DNA from: Siphonodentalium dalli
Taxonomy: Eukaryota > Mollusca > Scaphopoda > Gadilida > Siphonodentaliidae
Direction of reading: 5' to 3'
NCBI GenBank assembly: GCA_032622095.1
Contig: CP136066.1
Span: 94,695,319 to 94,759,318 of the forward strand
DNA: 64,000 nt
A program made the translations under genes and the position numbers. Positions 1 to 13,700 of this stretch are shown one piece after another. Every line of letters begins with the position of its first letter. Position 1 is the first letter of the stretch. A model generated the notes under the pieces. The model saw nothing but the letters and a program-made list of their open reading frames with translations, searched no databases and was not told the origin of the DNA.

Positions 1-54
1 ATTTTGACGGGGTTGTCCCTGAAGGGGGTGTGGTTCGTGGTACGGGGGGGGGGG

Positions 55-451
55 TGTAAGTAACCAATTTTGAATGGGGATTTCCATGCAAATCTGCGGA
101 TCAAAAGTTGCAGCGTTGAACATGCTTCTGAATGTGACTTGATGTGATATTGGAAAAAGCAGGTATTTATCTGGCGAGTCCGCTTGGAATTTGTTCCATT
201 ATAATATTGGTATATTTATTTTTGAATATTATATTGATTTTTCAAATGTAGGTCATGTGATGTAATTCCAGAAAAAAATCTCTAAAATATACTTACTGCA
301 AAAAAAAAATAATTTACCTATCGCACCTGCTAGTTAAATATTATGACTGTTCAATGATATGCCTGCCTCTGTTCCCGGACAACTGCATCATACATAACTT
401 TTGCTAGGGAGATTTGCATGGAAATCCCCATTCACAATTGGTCACTTGACC
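55..451. mobile_element. Small TIR element (MITE-like)
   Basis: Inverted arms of about 39 bp lie at 56-94 and 411-449 (left arm contains ACCAATTTTGAATGGGGATT, right arm its near-perfect reverse complement). They enclose about 315 bp of AT-rich non-coding DNA. A short non-autonomous DNA element is the simplest reading. Flanking target duplication is not clear, and the left edge may extend into the G-run at 45-55. Confidence 0.5.
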
Positions 452-742
452 TCCCACATAAACATATTATTTTGTGTAATGAAATACAGATATTGGGGAT
501 TGGAGGACAAGTTCGTGTAACTTGCACGAACCTCCGCAAGCAAACTTGGTATCACAACGTATTACAATAACAGTTATATATACTCACAAACACTTTGGTA
601 TGTCTGGTGTATTTATATATACAATGTAATGGATCCTAAGCTTACCATACATGTATATATGATAATATAGCATTTGGTATGCTGGGTGAAGTTTTGAAGA
701 AATGACTATGTAATTCGGGAATAAACCAAGCTCGTTGCTGTT

Positions 743-985
743 AAAGGTACTCAATCCGATCAGACGCTTCTAAATTACTATTTCTTTGGCTTCGGGGGTA
801 AACAGATATTTGATTGGAGTCAAGGAACCTACCATCAGATCTCAAGAGTGATCAGATATCGATTTTTGAAGTTTGTTGTTTCAATTGTTTGTGGCCCAGA
901 AATACGTGTTCCAACGGACGGTCTTGCAGATAAAGATGGATAACTCTAAAATCAAGTGGTTATTATTAACTATAATCGGCAACTC
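743..985 (+). mobile_element. GGTACTCAATCCGATC-type MITE, copy 1 (partial)
   Basis: This copy begins TTAAAGGTACTCAATCCGAT and runs through the family body (TAAATTACTATTTCTTTGGC, then TTTGATT, then GATCAGATATCGATTTTTGA and GATGGATAACTCTAAAATCA). At least seven more copies occur in the window; the clearest full copies are at 36913-37364 and 55992-56333. The right terminus is missing here. Confidence 0.65.
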
Positions 986-2089
986 TGTGATGTTGAGGAT
1001 TATGACACATACCGCAACACATACCAGAAACAATAGATGTCGGATGAACAGGACGACACCCACTGGTTTTTTATGCGAAAATCACAATTTTCTATGAAAA
1101 CCTCAATTTCCACCCGAAATCAACATAACCAAAACATTTGACGCATTATGTAGATTAATGATATCGAAAGCATAATTATAGATAGAAAAGCTAGGTATTG
1201 CTATAAAGTTGCATCCATTGACGTATATTATGTTTTGGGTGGATTCCAGAACTCTCATTTTTCACCAAAAATGGTGATTTTTACCCCAAAATGAACCCTG
1301 GAACATTACGATAACACAAGAAACACTTACAACATGTGAGCTTGACCATAAAAAATTATACAGTTTAGGTGAGTTTCCAACAAAAAATAACGTGATATAT
1401 TATTCCTGCAGCTCAATTCAAGTTTTCACTGATATATATATAAGTGAAAAAAAAGTGGTTTTCCCCCAAAACCTCAGTTATCGCAGATTTAGGTTTCTGG
1501 CTAACTCAGTTTTCATACTTCCCATATCCTTGGGAACATTTTGATATATAATACGTCTTGGTGATTGGCGACATGATTCAACTCGAAAAATAAGGCCCTT
1601 TTCTTTTCTCTGCTGCTCCACTATGTAATTAGTACTCCATCCGGTTTCAACAAGGTGGTTGAACCCTCATGTGATGTCATTACACCATTAGCCCAAAATC
1701 CCTAAAAAAAATCTTCCCATACAACCCATTGTGTAATTTCTGTGAGTTCAAATAATATTACATTCGCATGGATAAGTTGTCATTCTCAAAAAAAAAAAAA
1801 AAATGATTCCAATTTTCACCAGTTTCCCCACAAACAAAACACTTAAATCACTTAAATCATACCAAAATGACGAAAATTTTCAGAGAAAAGAGAAGTAAAT
1901 GAAGTCTGAATACACAGGGTAGTTTGGAAAATGAGCCTGTCATAACACAACACACATTTGGTCCTCATTCTAGTGGAACAGTATTACATAAACTGTATTT
2001 TATTGTGATACTGGCTACAATTATTGATAATTTCATGAAATTCGGGTCACATTTTTGGAGGCAGTTTCCAATGTTACCGCACCACCAAT
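986..2089. other. Intergenic DNA, no gene seen
   Basis: AT-rich DNA with short homopolymers (an A run near 1790-1803) and degenerate CCAAAA-rich stretches. No reading frame with a recognisable domain on either strand. Confidence 0.5.
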
Positions 2090-2335
2090 CCTTGAAATAG
2101 GGTGTCTGTCATTTGCAGAATGAGGTCCCCAGAGGGTGAATTTAGTGATGCTACCCCGCATAGCGGGCTAGCATCACCAAATTCACCCTCTGGGGACCTC
2201 ATTCTGCTTACACCTCAGCAGAATGATGTTCCCAGAGGGTGAATTTGGTTATGCTAGCTCGCTATGCGGGGTAGCATCACTAAATTCACCCTCTGGGGAC
2301 CTCATTCTGCAAATGACAGACACCCTATTTCAAGG
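2090..2335. mobile_element. Double-hairpin element with nested palindromes
   Basis: Two imperfect palindromes of about 93 bp (2115-2207 and 2218-2310) sit inside an outer inverted repeat (CTTGAAATAGGGTGTCTGTC at the left, reverse complement ending 2335). Each palindrome folds around CCCGCATAGCGGG-type loops with arms reading CAGAGGGTGAATTTAGTGAT. Related palindromes occur at 9025-9115, 9332-9424, 28886-28970 and 30269-30362, so this is a dispersed family, not a local oddity. Confidence 0.7.
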
Positions 2336-2504
2336 CTTGAGCACCACTTTAAAAATTTTTTAACAGGGCCTATCTTGTAGCATATAATCCAACCTTTCAT
2401 ATGACATATAAAATCGCTTAAGTATACCATAGGTATATTAAACTCCATAAATAAGGCCATTTTTTGGTCCTGGCCGCTCACATATATGTAGTTTACATAT
2501 TTAA

Positions 2505-2640
2505 CAACTCTATAAATTACTATTTCTTCGGCTTCTGGGGTGAACAATATTTGATTTGAGTCGATGAACACACCATTCAACGATCAGATCTATTATAGAT
2601 TTCGGCTTTTGAATTGTATTATAGTTTTATCCACCTGGAA
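2505..2640 (+). mobile_element. GGTACTCAATCCGATC-type MITE fragment
   Basis: Contains the family core (AAATTACTATTTCTTCGGCT, ATTTGATTTGAGTCGATGAA, ATTTCGGCTTTTGAATT) but neither terminus. Diverged compared with the copy at 743. Confidence 0.5.
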
Positions 2641-2760
2641 TCAACCTTGCAAAAATTTCACTGGCTTCAGGGGGGGGGGGGTCGGATTTTTTACTTTCGA
2701 CCCTTGTTGGGACCGCGTCCAAATTGTTTTCCGTTTTCGGCAGTTTTTTCCGACCATTTT

Positions 2761-4448
2761 CGGACACCCACCCCCTTTTAACACTAAAACATAGATTTGC
2801 GGGGAAAAAATCACTGTAAACAGCTATATATGAATTTCTGTGCATACTATTTGTCATGGATGTTAACATTGACATGTAAATAGGAACGAGTCATTTTGGG
2901 GTCATTCGGACAAAAAACATGGCTGCCAGCAGCCATCTTGGATTAAAATAATTGCAACAAAATACAACACGATAACTGCCTGCAGTCAGTTTAGCAGTTA
3001 GAATTACATTATTTATCTTATTCTAAGGTGTTTTAAGCCAAACTCATTGCAAAAACAGTCAAAAACTTGCCTGAAATTTTTTTTGAGGTGCGGAATTATT
3101 TTATTTTTGTCTCATCGAACGGCATACGTGCCCGGAAATATCCCCCCTCCCCCCTGCTGGCTTCTTCTAAAAATATTCTGATATGCACGGACGCCGTCAC
3201 GAACATTCTGGAGATAACACAGTTCGCGGTGTCTTCGGCAAATAAGACGATGAAATGTATCACCAGCAACATATTAAGTTAATGTATCTCGCGATATATA
3301 GTTGCCAAGCGGACATACATAAACTTATTTCCAAATCGGTGATCATGTTTTATTCATACAAACATAAGTGTCATATAACACCAAGCTGGTTACTTATGGA
3401 AATAGATGTTTGTTAACATGTGTGATGATAATTGTTCGGGTATTCCAGTTTGAGCTATGGGCGTCATCATAATGAATTTGTAAACCACATTGGACCCATT
3501 CGACCACCGGTTGTCCAAATTGCCAAGTAATAAACTTTATTATATTATAAGTCTTGTTCGGCAAATATGATATCGTATATATAGTTGGTATTTATTGGTA
3601 ATAAACTAATTTGGATAACTTAGTCTGCCTGTTGATGAAATCCCGTTGTTGTTGTAACTTGATGATACGGGGACCCTCGAATTTCGTATCCATTCCAACA
3701 ATTTATATTTATTTTTGGAATTATTTTCCGGAATTAAAACTCCTGCAGATGATATTCTTTCAACAACAAAAACATAAATACGCAATTCAAAACTGAAACA
3801 CACGAATTAATTAATGCCATTATGTCCCAATCGAGTACCAACCTGATGACAATTGCAGTCCAAACATTTAAACAAAAGCTAAAAAGTATTCAACTTTGTG
3901 TCTAAATGTAACGCATTTCACACTAAATACCTTTGGAAATGGGAACTATCAGAATAATTCAACTTATATGATCTGGACTGTCCAGCTAATGGTGTTATTA
4001 TATAGATATAAATTATGTCAGGCATGCCAGCAGGGGGGGGGGGTGATTTTATTTCCGGGAACGTATGCCGGTGTGGGTGGGTGATAAAAGGGACCAACAA
4101 ACAATTTTTTCTACAACTCAAAATGTTTTTCCTGCAAGTTTTTTTTACTGTTTTTGCAATGCGTTTGGCTTAAAACACCTTAGAATAAGAGAAATAATGT
4201 AATTCTAACTGCTAAACTGACTGCAGGCAGTTATCGTGTTGTATTTTGTTGCAAATTTTAAAATCAAAGATGGCCGATGGCAGCCATGTTTTTTGGCCGA
4301 ATGACCCAAAAATGACTAGCTCCTATTTACATGTCAATGTTAACATCCATGAGAAATAGTATGCACAGAAATTCATATACAGCTGTTTACAGTGAATACC
4401 CCCCCCCCCCTCCCATCTATTTTTTAGTGTTAAAGGGGGGTGGGTGTT
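2761..4448. mobile_element. Foldback element with about 300-bp inverted arms
   Basis: The left arm (2761-3065) and right arm (4145-4448) are reverse complements with small differences; both carry CTGCAGTCAGTTTAGCAGTT-type sequence and an ATGGCTGCC motif. They enclose about 1.1 kb of AT-rich DNA without a recognisable coding region. G/C homopolymers lie at both edges, and a CGCCACGTCCCTGG motif like the hAT termini seen elsewhere lies just right at 4528-4541. The element ends about 140 bp before the cyclin start codon. Confidence 0.7.
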
Positions 4449-4590
4449 AACAATGTTTGCCTATAAGTTTGGGTGGTGATATATAAACTCTCTATATACC
4501 AATATACCACCACCCCACCCCCGTTATCGCCACGTCCCTGGTGCGTTCATAACTCGCATGATCTCTCAGTTTACTTATCAGTTTGGTGCC
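4449..4590 (+). promoter_or_regulatory. Presumed 5' flank or 5' UTR of the cyclin gene
   Basis: This is the only sequence between the foldback element and the cyclin start. It contains a C-rich tract and CGCCACGTCCCTGG (a repeat-derived end). I see no TATA box at a convincing distance, and no CCAAT plus CHR arrangement as in vertebrate cyclin B promoters. The transcription start cannot be placed, so an upstream non-coding exon is possible. Confidence 0.25.
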
Positions 4591-4725
4591 ATGGCTTCCG
4601 AGACGCTGCACATCCATCCAAAATACGGACACAAGGATTCCAGATTCGGCGGCGAAACGAAACATGGACAGGAGGAGAATGCTTTGTCTGGCGTCAGCTC
4701 GTACAGGTGCAGACCGGACAAGCAG
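4591..4725 (+). CDS. CCNB: Cyclin B exon 1 (residues 1-45)
   Basis: Starts at ATGGCTTCCGAG within GGTGCCATGGC. An in-frame upstream ATG at 4558 has a poorer context. The polar N-terminus (MASETLHIHP...) has no domain, as expected for cyclin B. Donor CAG|GTCAGT, phase 0. A piggyBac-like MITE begins 17 nt into the following intron. Confidence 0.8.
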
Positions 4726-7686
4726 GTCAGTCTCTCAATCTATTAAACCCTTTCTTTACAAAATGGATTTTCCCAGTCAGTTAAAAAGTCTATCGGAATA
4801 GTATATTATTGATTTGCAGGGATGTGTAGGTAATATAAGCAGACGACAGATACGTACCAGCACAGGAGTCATATTTATTGAGGAAAATGCTTAGATAATA
4901 AGTTCATAAACGACATGTTGAACTTATTATCTGAACACTTCCTATGGAATAACTACTCACCAATGATGTTTTAGCATAGCATGGGTTAAAAAGCCTCTTT
5001 AAAATCATTTTATCATTTTTAAGCCGCTAGAATTCCTATGCCTGATGTAGTCCGTGATTGTGAGAATCGTAGAATTCAGTGGTAGTTAAAAAAACAGTGT
5101 GCAAACAAATAACCACCCAGAAATATCATTGGCTGATAAAAACTCGAAGATAATGTCCCCTAGACACATGCTGAAACATAAAATCAATTCAACACGAAGA
5201 ATGGACCAAATCACAACCAAGAAGGAAATCATATATATGGTCAACGAAATACTACAAGTTTCAGTTTCTTTTCTAAATTGTGATGTCTCTGAATTCTATA
5301 TTACATGCACAGCTAAACTTTTAAGACCGTTTATTTGTCAAAGCTGGATCCAGTCTGGCCTGTCTGGGCTTCGATTAAAGACATATATATTTGCAGCGAA
5401 AAGCATTGAGCGATGTACAGAACCCTGTATCGCAGAATATCATGGTCCAGAAGCAAGCACCGAACGTCAAATTCCACAAGAAAGTCCGGAATCTGGCATC
5501 AAAAGTTCTTAACTCCAGACCACCAACCCCTGGAGTCCGCTACGGTATGTTGAAATGATTCATAATCTCTAGTCGTCAAAGTTGGTATTATATATAGAGG
5601 ATCTCTGACGAGTCGCAATTCTATACGAAATTTATTAACCGGAGCTTTAGCTAGGATAGAATCGAGTTTCGTGGACGAGGTTAATAAATTTCGTATAGAA
5701 CTGCGACGCATTTGATATCCTTTTTATAACATGATCAGATTTTAGCAAGGAATAACGATTTCGAAACGGCTGGGGTTAAAACAAATTAATATTGATTTCC
5801 TTATCACAACCAAAGACGAAGTAAAGACACTTTCAAGAAAAAATATAGTTCCATTTTAAATGTCTTTTGACTCTTTTTCATGTTGACAAAATTGTTCAAC
5901 CACCCTTATCACCCATGTTTATCTCACGGTAAACACTAAATAGCCCACCACAAATCGATTATCATAATTATATTCTAATTAACATAATAATAAATTCCGG
6001 CATTGACATCGACATCATTGCACTAAGCTATTACCTCACTGCGCGTGCCGACAACACGCGTGTGTCTTACTAAACATATGAGGCTGGGTTTGGGGGCTAA
6101 TTATGTGATATATATTTTTGTTAATAAGGTTTATTTGTGCTCGTAATTGTAAAACTTTGCATAGCACCGGGTCCTTGCAGTCAACAAGTTGAGCCTGGAC
6201 TAGTGCTACAGGTCACAGTTCTAAAGTTGCATTCCATGTATGGAGCTTTTGAATATTCATTTGTTCCAAATATGGAATGCTAATCCAGAACTTTGACCAG
6301 TAGCAATGAAAACCGCGACTCGGTGAAAAGGCGTTTTCTTTGAATCGACATGTTTATTAATTAATATTAATTAATATAGCATGCAGTGGACAGCATCACA
6401 TTTATGTATTCGGTTTGTTTGCGACTACGTATCATAAACTATTGTAATTTATCATCTTTGTCACCGATTTGATCTTTAAATTATTTATTATACATTTTAT
6501 TATATGCATGTAAATAATCTTGAAATGGAAATTCATATATGTTAAAGGGGTACTGTACGCCATTTCCAATACATTCCCGGTAATAACAACGATCTAATAT
6601 CGATAATATATAGACAAATAAGTAATTTGAGTCGAAGATGTATTCTGTAAACGTTCAGGTTAATAGGGTATCTTAAAATCAAAGTTAACAATTTCATATA
6701 AATTTAATGTATGGCTGAAGCCATAAATTAAATTACGAATTTCCGTGTACAAGACGTAATCAACTATTTAAGTTTCATTTCCAAACGGGGGGGGGGGGGC
6801 AGGAAGACGGCCTATTTGGCCATGCCGCTCCTGTACAATATAATCATGTTTATTTCTGTATATTTCACTGTCAGCATTATGTTTGTAAATATTGTACAAA
6901 ATAAACAATCAAATTGGATAGTGGATTGGGCAACGCGTGGCACACATAATCGTATAAAAATATGTTGATACAGGGCGTAAATTCAAGACACTCACCGACT
7001 AGTGACTATACAATAACTTAAATGAGTATATAGGATTTCCTTGAAAACTGTACAAAAATTACTCGAAAACGACAATTTGTATTTACACATTCCAGCTAAT
7101 CTGTCATCCGTACAATTACTTCGTACTCAACAGACTTTCAAATAATAGAAATCTGGTTAACTTATTCTACGACTTGGAGACTATAGACACCACCAACAAC
7201 AACAACATTTGAGTACAGTATCCCTTTAACTATTCTAATATATATTTTGGGACTTCTGTCTGTGTGTTAGCTATGGCCGAGAAAACGGCTGAACCGATTG
7301 AGCTCAAACTTCCAATCTAAGGTTAAAAATCCACGGGCAGTGTTTACCGCCGTTTTGGAGAAGCTCCGAGCATCCCTTCTCCACTCTCAGTCACCAAAAT
7401 GACCGTCCTTGGCACTGTGGGTTTAATCGCGTTGATAAAAGAGCGTTCGTATCCGTAGTGTCATTGATAAGGAGCTTATGCGTGTAGTGTGATTCTTATG
7501 TCTGGGGCCAGACGTGAGTGTGTCTGTATCCAGACATGAGCGTGTTGTGTGATTCTTATGTCTGTCTTCGTACTTAGGTGTTCCAAGGAACGGGGGAGAT
7601 TTTCATCGGGTAAGTTTTTCCGCCCGAGGTGATCTTCACCTTGAAACGGGTACGCAGTGATCGCGTTTGGCTAACGAAAACGACCT

Positions 7687-7725
<39 letters not shown>

Positions 7726-10700
7726 GCGCGGGTTCGAACCCGGCATGGATGAAAATCGGGACCGGGTTTCAAGCTTGATTTGGTTTGGGGAACATCTCGA
7801 TGTACCATTCCGATCGATACATGGCTATTTCGATAAGAAATGAGAATTTGTTCACGCAAATATGAAGCAATGAACACTCATACTGAGTCCGTGCCTCCAT
7901 AACTCTGACATATATATACGCCAGTACCAGTAATCGTATGGTCACAGATGCAATTTCGGAGAAAGTGCATTGACATGTTTCCAGAATGGCAGATCAAGAA
8001 TTTCGAAGGTAGTGGGTTCGAACCCATGTTCAGACTGATACGCTTCCTAACTCTCGGTGAAAGGGCTTCCTTTTTAAGGATGTCCCCGTAGCCGAGGTGG
8101 TTAGGTCGTGGATACGATCATCACAGTCTGGGCTAGACGAGGTTGGCGCGGGTTCGAACCCGGCATGGATGAAAATCGGGACCGGTTTTCAAGCTTGATT
8201 TGGTTTGGGGAACATCTCGATGTACCATTCCGATCGATACATGGCTATTTCGATAAGAAATGAGAATTTGTTCACGCAAATATGAAGCAATGAACACTCA
8301 TACTGAGTCCGTGCCTCCATAACTCTGACATATATATATATATATATATATCTAATATATATTTTCGGACTTCTGTTTGTTTGTCTGTTTGTTTGTCTGT
8401 TAGCTATGGCCGCGAAAACTGCCGGACAGATTTCGACGAAATTTCATAGCTAGGGGTAATTTTGTCCGGGGAGTGTTTTGGACGGGTCAAATCGTGACCC
8501 GACCTGACCTTGACCTTCACACTGGTCAATTCAAGGTCAAATCGGGTAAAACTGACGGATTTTGCTAGGTGTACTTTTGTCCGGGGAGTGTTTTGGACGG
8601 GTCAAATCGCGACTCCGACCTGACCTTGACCTTCAAACTGGTCAATTCAAGGTCAAAGCCCGGACGAAGTCGGGTCACCTGCTAGTAGTATATATAGGTG
8701 CATTTGAATGATGGCATTACGACCCAAGTAAGAGAACTATATAAATAGTTTACATTTACTCTTGTTAACAAGATTTGGTATGAGATTCAATCGCAGCACG
8801 TTTGAACCCTTTCAGTACTATAGCATCATTGACGAGTAGTTCCCTTAGGAAATTTTCAGATAATAAGTTTGTTGGACTTATTATCTGAAAATTTTCACCA
8901 TTATATATGAATCCTTTTGACTTGTATTATCTTTTCATTTGTCGTCTGCTTTTATTACCTGAACATCCCTCCTAATGTATAACAGACCATCCCGATGTAA
9001 ACTTGAGGAGAATCCATTCAGTATAGAATGAGGTACCCAGAGGGTGAATTTAGTGATGCTATCCCGCATAGCGGGCTAGCATCACTAAATTCACCCTCTG
9101 GTGACCTCAATCTGCTTAGTCCTCATCTTCTCTGGAAAGTTTCTTTATTATCAAATTTCTACAGAAACTTCTTGAGAAAGATTTTATTTCTATTTTAGTT
9201 AATTTTTTCTATATCTCCAAATTGGCAGACGACACATTGCATAATCGAGGTTCCCAATGGGTGTACATCAAAATAATCACCATTTGGGAACTTCAAACTG
9301 AGTCTATGTCTTCCATGGCAGATGAGTCCATGCAGAATGAGGTCCACATAGGGTCAATTTGGTGATGCTAGCCCGCCATGCGGGATAGCATCACTAAATT
9401 TACCCTTTGGGGACCTCATTCTGCAAATGACAGGCACACTAAACTCAGGCGTTTGTGTGATTAGTGCCACAAACAATAGTCTGCCCATGTCAACTCCTTT
9501 CTATACTGCATGGAATCTCCCATTTAGTGATGGAACTATACATGGAGTTGTATATTGCTTATCTGGAGGGGTTGTCGGGGGGGGGGGGGGTGATAAGCAG
9601 ACGGAAGCTAATAAAAGGGCAGAAATGTTGCTATTTGTTGGAAGGAAATGTTTGGATGATAAGTTATCCATATGATTGTCGAGCATATTATCAGAACATT
9701 TCCCAAGGGATAACTACTCGCCAATTAGTATTTAGTATAGAAAGGATTAAATCCGAAGAATATTTTACAGATAAAAGGAAGATCAAGCAGTCCAAATCTG
9801 TAGGTGCAGAAGTGGATCCTTCAGATGGCACCATTCCAGCTCCAGGAAAAGTTCTTCCAATCGGTGAGAAAATATTATCTCATGCCATCATATATGCATA
9901 TTGTAATACTAAATAATGAAATATTTTTGCCATATACGATAAAGACAATTGGGATATTTGTACACGTTGATTGCATGGACTTAGAATCATTTCTGACCAG
10001 TTTGAACTTTTTATACACATTTTCTATATAAGACGGCGAGTAAAAGTGCCATTTGTGGCCAGTAGTCTTGATATCCACGGACATTGCATTGCTGTTAACA
10101 ATTATTGCAACTCCTTGGGACACCCGCGACTCATGCGATGAACTGATCGGTGAGTGGTTGGTTGATTTCAAACAAGGAATGAACGACGATATCAATGTAA
10201 TCATGTATATGGTATTTTGACCGTGGGTGATTAATTGATATACTGGACAACCAAACCACATTTCAAAGATCGTGGACAATATAGAATCCACATTTCGGAA
10301 ATTTTGGGGCAGCTTATCAACATAGCCGTAAGACAATGACGAATCTGACGTTATATAGTTATTGTATTCGGGATCTCTTCTCACAGATGAGCCCATGGAC
10401 ATCGAAATACCGAGTCAGATCCTAAGAAACAGACTCTCCAGGTGTCCATTGGGAGTTGTCGACATCGACTTCAAGAACAGGAATAACCATTTCTACACAT
10501 CGACATACGCCCAAGAGATCATCGATTATATGCAGGTAGTAGCTCACTAGATTATAACTATTTACCTCAAGTTACCACTAACCCCTTGTTACTGAACAGA
10601 ATACTTGCTGACGGGCAGCTAAGCACTAAACAAATTCACATAAAATGTTTGCGAACCGTGGTAAATAATTCCGGTAACCATGGGATAACGACGATGCAAT

Positions 10701-13700
10701 TCAGTATCTGTAAGGATAATCCCCTATATATAGTAAGTTGAACAAACGCCATTAGATGGTCCTGTCTAGTTGAACAAACGCATTAGATTGTCCTGTCTAG
10801 TTGAACAAACGCCATTAGATGGTCCTGTCTAGTTGAACAAACGACATTAGATGGTCCTGTCTAGTTGAACAAACGCCATTAGATGCATATCGTCAGCATT
10901 TAGTAGATGAACAAACTTACAAAATATGAATATATGGACCATTCTATTCATGACCATTCTTTACTTTTATAATTGCATTGCTTACGGACAAACATTGAGA
11001 GTTGCTCGCATATTATTATTTACTGCATAAAAGGTTAAAGTAATATGGGACAGTCCACTAAGGTATTCCGAGTGGATTAGCAAATAATCCTTCAAAAATG
11101 TTTTATTTTCATATTTTTTTTATACATATTGGCAGAACACGGCGTCATCTCATATATATTTTGAAGACCTTTTGTTTGTCTGTCTGTATGTCTGTCTGTA
11201 TGTCTGTATGTCATTTATACAAATCTACGATTCTCGACCGATCGGGACGAAACTTGGTACGTGTGTGTAGTTTGACCAGGCGGTGGTCGTTGTCGTATTG
11301 GCGAGCCCGTGCGACGCCCGTGCAGTGCATGAACAGACGAGATCTCGGAAACGGGTGGAGCTATCGACTTGAAATTTGGTATGTGAATGTATCTTGCCCC
11401 GGATACGAATTTTATCGGATCGCCGAGCCCGTGCGACGCCAGCTTCGCGCATGCGCAGACGAGATCTCGGAAACGGGTAGAGCTATCGACTTGAAATTTC
11501 GGGCTGGGTAGAGCTATCGACTTGAAATTTGTCTGTCTGTATGTCTGTCTGTATGTCATTTATACAAATCTACGATTCTCGACCGATCGAGACGAAACTT
11601 GGTACGTGTGTGTAGTTTGACCAGGCGGTCGACGTTGTCGTATTGGCGAGCCCGTGCGGCGCCCACTTCGCGCATGCGCAGACGAGATCTCGGAAACGGG
11701 TGGAGCTATCGACTTGAAATTTGGTATGTGAATGTATCTTGCTCCGGATACGAATTTTGTCGGGTCGCCGAGCCCGTACGACGCCAGCTTCGCGCATGCG
11801 CATACCAGATCTCGAAAACGGGTGGAGCTATCGACTTGAAATTTGCTATGTGAATGTATCTTGCCCCGGATACGAATTTTATCGGGTCGCCGAGCCGGTG
11901 CGACCCCAGCTTCGCGCATGCGCAGACGAGATATCGGAAACGGGTGGAGCTATCGACTTGAAATTTGGTTTTTGAATAGCCCGGACAACGTCGGGCTCAT
12001 CGGCTAGTCTCATATATATTTTTGAAGACCTCTGTCTGTCTGTATGTCCTTTATAGAATCGAAAACGGGTTGACCGATCGAGACCAAACTTCCTATCCAA
12101 AGGTAAAATCCCACGGGAATCGTCGACGTCGCATTTTGGACAAGCTCTGAGCACCGATTCTCCACTCCCAATCATCAAAATCACCGCAAACGCCACTTCG
12201 GGTGTTAAGGCATTAACGGTATTTATATTGACCATATTCGGAGGTGTTAAGGATCACCGCTCTTTATTACAATCGAAGCTGCTAAACGGCTACCCATGCG
12301 TAAAATACGGATGCAAAACGAAACGCGGAATGCAATTATCTCGATTAAAAAGGCAGAATGGGTTGTTGTGTCATATATGTCCTAGGAACAGGGGAATTTT
12401 TCATCGGGTCAGTCTTTGAGGGACGGGTACCATGAATTAATTCATGGAAAAAAAAATGCGTGTTATGCTGTCGTTTCGACCGATCGGGACGAAACTTGGT
12501 ACGTGTGTGTAGTTTGACCAGGCGGTCGTCCTTGCGCCCCGGATACGATTTTTATCGGGTCGCCGAGCCCGTGCGACGCAAGCTTTCCGCATGCGCAGAC
12601 CAGATCTCGGAAACGGGTGGAGCTATCGACTTGAAATTTGATTTTTGAATATCCCGGACAACGTCGGGCTCATCGGCTAGTCTCATATATATTTTGAAGA
12701 CCTCTGTCTGTCTGTATGTCCTTTATATAATCGAAAACGGGTTGACCGATCGAGACCAAACTTCCTATCCAAAGGTAAAATCCCACGGGAATCGTCGACG
12801 TCGCATTTTGGACAAGCTCTGAGCACCGATTCTCCACTCCCAATCATCAAAATCACCGCAAACGCCACTTCGGGTGTTAAGGCATTAACGGTATTTATAT
12901 TGACCATATTCGGAGGTGTTAAGGATCACCGCTCTTTATTACAATCGAAGCTGCTAAACGGCTACCCATGCGTAAAATACGGATGCAAAACGAAACGCGG
13001 AATGCAATTATCTCGATTAAAAAGGCAGAATGGGTTGTTGTGTCATATATGTCCTAGGAACAGGGGAATTTTTCATCGGGTCAGTCTTTGAGGGACGGGT
13101 ACCATGAATTAATTCATGAAAAAAAAAATGCGTGTTGTGCTGTCGTTTCGACCGATCGGGACGAAACTTGGTACGTGTGTGTAGTTTGACCAGGCGGTCG
13201 TCCTTGTCGTATTGGCGAACCCGTGCGACGCCCGTGCAGCGCAAGCGCAGACGAGATCTCGGAAACGGGTGGAGCTATCGACTTGAAATTTGCTATGTGA
13301 ATGTATCTTGCCCCGGATACGATTTTTATCGGGTCGCCGAGCCCGTGCGACGCAAGCTTTCCGCATGCGCAGACCAGATCTCGGAAACGGGTGGAGCTAT
13401 CGACTTGAAATTTGATTTTTGAATATCCCGGACAACGTCGGGCTCATCGGCTAGTCTCATATATATTTTGAAGACCTCTGTCTGTCTGTATGTCCTTTAT
13501 AGAATCGATCGTCGGCGTCGCATTTTGGACAAGCTCCGAGCACACATTCTCCACTCCCAATCACTAAAATCACCGCAAACGCCACTTCGGGGGTTAAGGC
13601 ATCAGCAATCTTTATATTGACCATATTCGGAGGTGTTAAGGATGAACGCTCTTTATTACAATCGAAGCTGATAAACGGCTACCCATGCGTAAAATACGGA

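Noticed and set aside
5099-5512. 137-aa open frame covering cyclin exon 2
   Set aside because: It reads exon 2 in the wrong frame. The frame continuous with exons 1 and 3 gives RKALSDVQN and continues correctly.
8083-8175. Functional tRNA gene (Leu/Ser type)
   Set aside because: A and B boxes are present, but no matching acceptor stem follows the T arm and the sequence continues as a repeated body, so it is a SINE head.
9875-10402. 175-aa minus-strand open frame
   Set aside because: Overlaps cyclin intron 3 and exon 4 antisense; no recognisable domain, and the + strand exon explains the coding signal.
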